A stretch of DNA of 10,050 nucleotides from Candidatus Proteinoplasmatales archaeon SG8-5 (GTDB lineage: Archaea; Thermoplasmatota; Thermoplasmata; SG8-5): NCBI GenBank assembly GCA_001595885.1, contig LSSH01000002.1, positions 1 through 10,050 on the forward strand, read 5' to 3'. This document shows positions 6,962 through 10,050 of this stretch, in pieces. The notes below the pieces were generated by a model. The model was given only the letters and a program-made list of their open reading frames with translations, was not told the origin of the DNA and ran no database searches. How positions within the stretch are numbered: position 1 is the first letter of the stretch; each line of letters begins with the position of its first letter. Position numbers and translations under genes: made by a program.

Positions 6962-6986
6962 ACCCGGATTGACACGGGTACTTTTT
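6962..6986 (+). terminator. Possible terminator after the TPR gene
   Basis: ACCCG (6962-6966) and CGGGT (6975-6979) can form a 5-bp stem with an 8-nt loop, followed by AC and five T residues (6982-6986), 22 nt past the TPR gene stop. The T-run is the part most relevant for archaeal termination. The stem is short, so confidence is modest. Confidence 0.4.
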
Positions 6987-6997
6987 GAGGCGGTGTT

Positions 6998-7015
6998 CCG
7001 GGATGCATTTCCCGG
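6998..7015. repeat. Inverted repeat CCGGGA-6 nt-TCCCGG in the spacer
   Basis: A perfect 6-bp stem sits in the 222-bp spacer 6940-7161. No open frame with coding character is seen in this spacer. Besides the terminator candidate and this hairpin there are shorter pairs (GGAC/GTCC near 7025, CCCG/CGGG near 7100) and then the promoter of the synthase gene. No known riboswitch or leader-peptide pattern is recognisable. Confidence 0.3.
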
Positions 7016-7132
7016 CGGAGAAGGACGGCGGTCCGCAATGACATTGATACTCCTGAGGATGCCTGTATTGATGCCGGCAATGACCGCGGTGAGGTCCCGT
7101 TCACGAGCGGGTTGAATGTCAGGGAAATAGTC

Positions 7133-7140
7133 TAAATATA
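7133..7140 (+). promoter_or_regulatory. TATA box of the synthase-hydrolase unit
   Basis: TAAATATA is centred 26 nt before the ATG at 7162, the expected archaeal distance, so the mRNA should be leaderless. This decides the start codon: the in-frame GTG at 7144 would lie upstream of the predicted transcript. Confidence 0.6.
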
Positions 7141-7161
7141 CGGGTGGGCGTTCATCTGCCG

Positions 7162-8337
7162 ATGGAGAGGTTCTCGGTATCACCCTTCAACAAGGATTAT
7201 CTGGAAGGCATCCCGATGCCCGAGGAGGTCGTGTTGTACGACTCCACGCTGCGCGACGGGGAGCAGATGCCAGGCGTGTCATTCTCCAGGGCGGAGAAGG
7301 AGGAGATCGCGCGGATGCTAGTGGACGTCGGCGTCCGGCAGATCGAGGCGGGTTTCCCGGCCGTGTCGCTGGGGGAGAAGAACTCGGTGCGGAGGATAGC
7401 CGGCCTCGGGACGGGGGCCGAGGTGCTCGCGCTGGCGCGGGCCAACAGGGCCGACATCGATTCAGCCGTTGATTGCGGCGTGGACCTTGTCATGATATTC
7501 ACCGCGTCCTCAGACCTTCACCGCGAGACCAAGTTCGGCATCTCGAGAGAGGAGCAGATGAACCGGGTCACGGTCGCGCTCGAGCATGCGAAGGCGCGGG
7601 GAGTAAAATTCAGTTTCAGTACCGAGGACAGCACGCGGACGGACCTTGATTATCTGCTCGAGCTCTCCAAGCTGGCCGAGGACATGGGCGCTTGCAGGGT
7701 GGGGCTGGCCGATACCACGGGTTGCATACTGCCCAACGCCCTGGGAGGCCTTGTGGAGAAGGTGGTAGGGCATGTGGGCGTGCCCGTTTCCGTGCACCTG
7801 CACAACGATTTCGGGCTCGGGCTGGCCAACGCACTGGCCAGCATCGAGAACGGGGCCACCGCGGTGGCGACGACCGTGAACGGCATTGGGGAGAGGGCCG
7901 GCAACGTCGCGCTGGAGCAGATCGCGGTGGCGCTCGAGGTCCTGTCCGGCGTCGGGACCGGCATCGACACGACAAAGTTGAAGAGGCTGTGCGACAGGGT
8001 GAGCGAACTGGCCGGGATACCGATCTCTCCGAACAAACCCTGGGTCGGCGGGAACGTATTCAGGCACGAGTCAGGCATACACATCGCCGCCATCGAGGCG
8101 GACCCACACACCTACGAGTGCGTGCTGCCAGAGTACGTGGGCGCGAGGAGGCAGTATTTCCTCGGAAAGCACAGCGGCACGTTCTCGGTGATGCTCAAGC
8201 TGAAGTCCCTCGACCTGGACGTGCCCGAGGACAAGGTGTTCACCATACTTCAGGCCGTCAAGAAGGCGGCCGAGGAAGGGCAGGTAATCACCGATGACTG
8301 GCTGAAACGGAAGGTTGGGGAGATCGGGCTTGATTGA
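7162..8337 (+). CDS. Homocitrate synthase / 2-isopropylmalate synthase family enzyme (short form)
   Basis: A 391-residue cytoplasmic acyltransferase of the HMGL-like (DRE-TIM) family, which condenses acetyl-CoA with a 2-oxoacid. The TIM barrel starts with DSTLRDGEQ (R31 and metal-binding D32), has the metal ligands H212 and H214 in VHLHNDFG, and the family signature NGIGERAGN (240-248). The C-terminal subdomain carries FRHESGIH (300-307) and LGKHSG. The protein ends near residue 390, so the LeuA-type allosteric domain of about 120 residues is absent; this length fits homocitrate synthase, NifV or AksA better than the feedback-regulated LeuA or CimA, and STEDSTR also recalls homocitrate synthases. 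The substrate (2-oxoglutarate, 2-oxoisovalerate or pyruvate) is not decidable from sequence. The start is ATG 7162 by TATA spacing. It overlaps the next gene by 8 nt, so the two are translated from one message, and a role in lysine or related amino-acid synthesis is inferred. Confidence 0.92.
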   Translation: MERFSVSPFNKDYLEGIPMPEEVVLYDSTLRDGEQMPGVSFSRAEKEEIARMLVDVGVRQIEAGFPAVSLGEKNSVRRIAGLGTGAEVLALARANRADIDSAVDCGVDLVMIFTASSDLHRETKFGISREEQMNRVTVALEHAKARGVKFSFSTEDSTRTDLDYLLELSKLAEDMGACRVGLADTTGCILPNALGGLVEKVVGHVGVPVSVHLHNDFGLGLANALASIENGATAVATTVNGIGERAGNVALEQIAVALEVLSGVGTGIDTTKLKRLCDRVSELAGIPISPNKPWVGGNVFRHESGIHIAAIEADPHTYECVLPEYVGARRQYFLGKHSGTFSVMLKLKSLDLDVPEDKVFTILQAVKKAAEEGQVITDDWLKRKVGEIGLD

Positions 8338-9351
8338 AATCCTTAGAGAGTTCATTGCCACGCCGAGCCATTCGCACGATACCGCCGATTTCGAGGAGCT
8401 TGTGGCATCTAAGGTCGGCGAGATAAACGATGTCCGGTTCATGCCGGTGCAGGGCATCGGCCGGAACGTGGTCTCGAGGGTTGTGCACGACGACTCGCTG
8501 CCCACCGTCATCATAAGCGGCCACATGGACACTGTTCCGGTCTGCGAGGGCTGGACCAGGGAGCCGCTGCAGGCCACGGTCGAGGGGGATCTGATGTACG
8601 GCCTCGGCAGCGCGGACATGAAGTCGGGCCTTGCCCTGGCCGTCAGGGTCTTCAGGACACTCGCCGACCTCGGCACGGTGAACGCCACCTTCCTCGGGAC
8701 GGTCGATGAAGAGGGCGATTGCACGGGCGCGTTCACGTTCCTCGATAAGGAGCCGGAGGCCGACCTGGCAATCCTCGCCGAGCCCACGAACGCGATGGTC
8801 ATGATGGGCTGCCGGGGAAGGCTCGTCTATGATATCCTTGTCCGCGGCAGGAGCGCCCACGGCGCACGACCTGATAGGGGCGTGAACGCCATCGACGAGG
8901 CGTGCCGCTTCACCCTGGCACTGCAGGACCTGGACTTCGCCGAGCACGATATCCTTGGAAGGGGCTCCGCTTGCGTCCTCTCGATGGAAGGGGGCACCGA
9001 TACCCTGTCGGTCCCCGAGACCTGCCGGATGAAGCTCGACAGGCATTACGTTCCCGGTGAGACGCCGGAGGGGATCACATCACAATTGCTGGGACTGGCC
9101 GGGGGACTCGATAGCAGGGCGGCGTTCGATATCGGCCTTGACCCGCCGAGTTCTGCGGCGCGGTCAAGGCCGAGTTCCTGTACGGCCGCTCGGTAGGCGA
9201 TTACAACGCGTTCGCCACCCGCATGCCCGCGGTGGTCTACGGCCCGACGGGAGGGAACTGGCACTGCGCGGACGAGTGGGTGAGCCTCTCATCACTGGAT
9301 GAGTGCCTCGAGGGCTACGAGAGGTTCGCTGCGGCGTTGAAAAACATTTAA
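8330..9351 (+). CDS. M20 family hydrolase (ArgE/DapE/LysK-like), frameshifted
   Basis: Zinc-dependent amidohydrolase that would deacylate or release an amino acid; next to the synthase, LysK-like removal of lysine from a carrier or DapE/ArgE activity is plausible but unproven. Numbering from TTG 8330: H65 and D67 (SGHMDTVP), D96 (SADMKSG), E127-E128 (VDEEGD), E151 (AEPTN) and H177 (SAHGARP) are the metal and catalytic residues. The starting frame ends at 9196 after DPPSSAARSR. From about 9148 another frame gives FCGAVKAEFLYGRSVGDYN, then YGPTGGNWHCADEWVS with the last metal His, and stops at 9351. Joined length is about 340 aa, normal for the family; unjoined it lacks the C-terminus. TTG 8330 is preceded by GGGGAG with a suitable 7-nt spacer and gives the typical N-terminus LIEILREFIATPS; an in-frame TTG at 8315 is weaker. 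The overlap with the synthase stop indicates translational coupling. Confidence 0.85.
9142..9193 (+). other. Frameshift interval within the M20 gene
   Basis: The upstream frame is conserved through GLDPP (to about 9148), and the downstream frame has a TGA at 9139-9141, so the shift must lie between 9142 and the upstream frame's stop at 9194. One missing base near CCGCCGAG would join the two halves as DPP-E-FCGAVKAEF. No slippery heptamer of the X-XXY-YYZ kind is present, so a sequencing or assembly error, or a real one-base deletion, is more likely than programmed frameshifting. Confidence 0.8.
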
Positions 9352-9355
9352 GCCG

Positions 9356-9370
9356 ATGTACATGTATATA
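9356..9370 (+). promoter_or_regulatory. Palindrome and TATA-like element before the KaiC-like gene
   Basis: ATGTACAT (9356-9363) is a perfect 8-bp palindrome merging into TGTATATA (9363-9370), a TATA-like box about 23 nt before the ATG at 9390. The 38-nt spacer also has GGAG 8 nt before that ATG, so the gene may be leaderless from this promoter or translated from a longer message extending from the M20 gene. The overlap of palindrome and TATA box could allow repression. Confidence 0.35.
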
Positions 9371-9389
9371 GATTGACGGAGTTGGCGGC

Positions 9390-10050
9390 ATGGAAAGGAT
9401 CAAGACCTATATCCAGGGCTTCGACAGCATGATGGGCGGAGGAATACCGGAGAGCCACGTGATTCTGCTTGCGGGCGAACCAGGGACCTTCAAGAGCTCG
9501 ATAGCGTTCAACTGTGTCTACAACAGCGTCATCAACGATAATAAAGTGGGATGCTACATCACGCTGGAGCAGAGCCGCGAGAGCCTCATCCAGCAGATGA
9601 CAGAGATGGGCATGACCATGGGCGACGTGGAGGGCAACCTCAGCATCGTGGACCTGGGGCTCATCAGAAAGAACCTGGAGAAGCTGGGCCAGCAATCCTG
9701 GATGCAGATATTCAAGACCTACGCGCACAACCTCAAGGAGAACATCAACTACGACATCCTGGTCATCGATTCCATGCCCGTCCTGACGATGCTGGCCGAG
9801 TTCGAGAAGCCGAGGAGCGAGCTGTTCCATTTCTTCGAGTGGCTGAGGGAGATGAACGTCACGACCCTCATCCTGTCCGAGATGAAGTCCGGCTCTGACG
9901 AGTACGCCGAGCACGGTGAGGACTTCCTGTCCGACGGCATCATCCACCTGAAGATGGAGAAGGTCTCCGACGTCAACATTCAACGACGGATTCGGGCCGT
10001 CAAGATGCGCTCAACCGCCCACAGCCCGGACTTCTTCACCCTCCTCTTCG
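9390..10050 (+). CDS. KaiC/RAD55-like RecA-superfamily ATPase, partial
   Basis: Open from ATG 9390 to the right edge (220 codons). It begins MERIKTYIQGFDSMMGGGIP, the FDxxxGGGIP lead-in of archaeal KaiC-like single-domain ATPases. The P-loop is GEPGTFKSS (29-37), with F34 where the classical loop has Gly. YITLEQS (56-62) holds the catalytic-carboxylate position (E60, with Gln at 61 where KaiC has a second Glu), and Walker B is DILVIDS (122-128). DGIIHLKMEKV and RRIRAVKMRST near the edge match the C-terminal core strands of the family. Such proteins in archaea are thought to act in signalling, often with small partner proteins; no partner or target is visible here. GGAG at 9378-9381 and the TATA-like box support the start. 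Missing C-terminus: probably only a few dozen residues, if it is a single-domain form. Confidence 0.9.
   Translation, partial: MERIKTYIQGFDSMMGGGIPESHVILLAGEPGTFKSSIAFNCVYNSVINDNKVGCYITLEQSRESLIQQMTEMGMTMGDVEGNLSIVDLGLIRKNLEKLGQQSWMQIFKTYAHNLKENINYDILVIDSMPVLTMLAEFEKPRSELFHFFEWLREMNVTTLILSEMKSGSDEYAEHGEDFLSDGIIHLKMEKVSDVNIQRRIRAVKMRSTAHSPDFFTLLF

Noticed and set aside
9142..9193. Programmed -1 ribosomal frameshifting in the M20 gene
   Set aside because: No slippery heptamer is present and M20 hydrolases are not known to need it; a missing base is simpler.

Overview
The window looks like a chromosomal segment of a GC-rich archaeon. The small genes and M14 gene have short Shine-Dalgarno leaders, while others have an A/T-rich TATA-like box 23-30 nt before the ATG (leaderless style). 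Arg AGG and Ile ATA codons are frequent, and the protein families (KaiC/RAD55-like ATPase, a P-loop ATPase-TPR protein, short HMGL-type synthase, small zinc ribbons) fit an archaeon. A Thermoplasmatota-like lineage is my best inference, from family resemblance only. No rRNA, tRNA, CRISPR array, insertion sequence or phage gene is visible.

Left half (1-5014), all on the minus strand and read from right to left: a two-gene unit of small unrecognised proteins (4811-5014 cysteine-rich, then 4580-4789 charged helical); a secreted or membrane-anchored M14 zinc carboxypeptidase with a long beta-sandwich tail (2029-4410); and a large STAND-like ATPase with C-terminal TPRs (start at 1915, running off the left edge). 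In the ATPase, a module of about 110 residues resembling a roadblock/longin fold lies between Walker A and Walker B.

Right half (5202-10050), all on the plus strand: a 68-residue zinc-ribbon protein; a helical-plus-TPR protein (5527-6939); a hairpin-rich spacer; a short homocitrate/isopropylmalate-synthase-family enzyme (7162-8337) overlapping by 8 nt an M20 ArgE/DapE/LysK-like hydrolase (8330-9351); and a KaiC/RAD55-like ATPase running off the right edge. The M20 frame breaks near 9142-9193, and the missing C-terminal third domain end, with its last metal-binding His, continues in another frame.

The two strands diverge from an AT-rich island at about 5040-5200 that carries a promoter for each side. 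The synthase-hydrolase pair is the only clear metabolic unit and suggests 2-oxoacid elongation feeding amino-acid synthesis, possibly lysine through a carrier-protein route, but no carrier (LysW) gene is in the window. I found no convincing undescribed multi-gene system. The best leads are the ATPase insert, the small Cys-rich/charged gene pair, the split beta-domain of the peptidase and the M20 frameshift.
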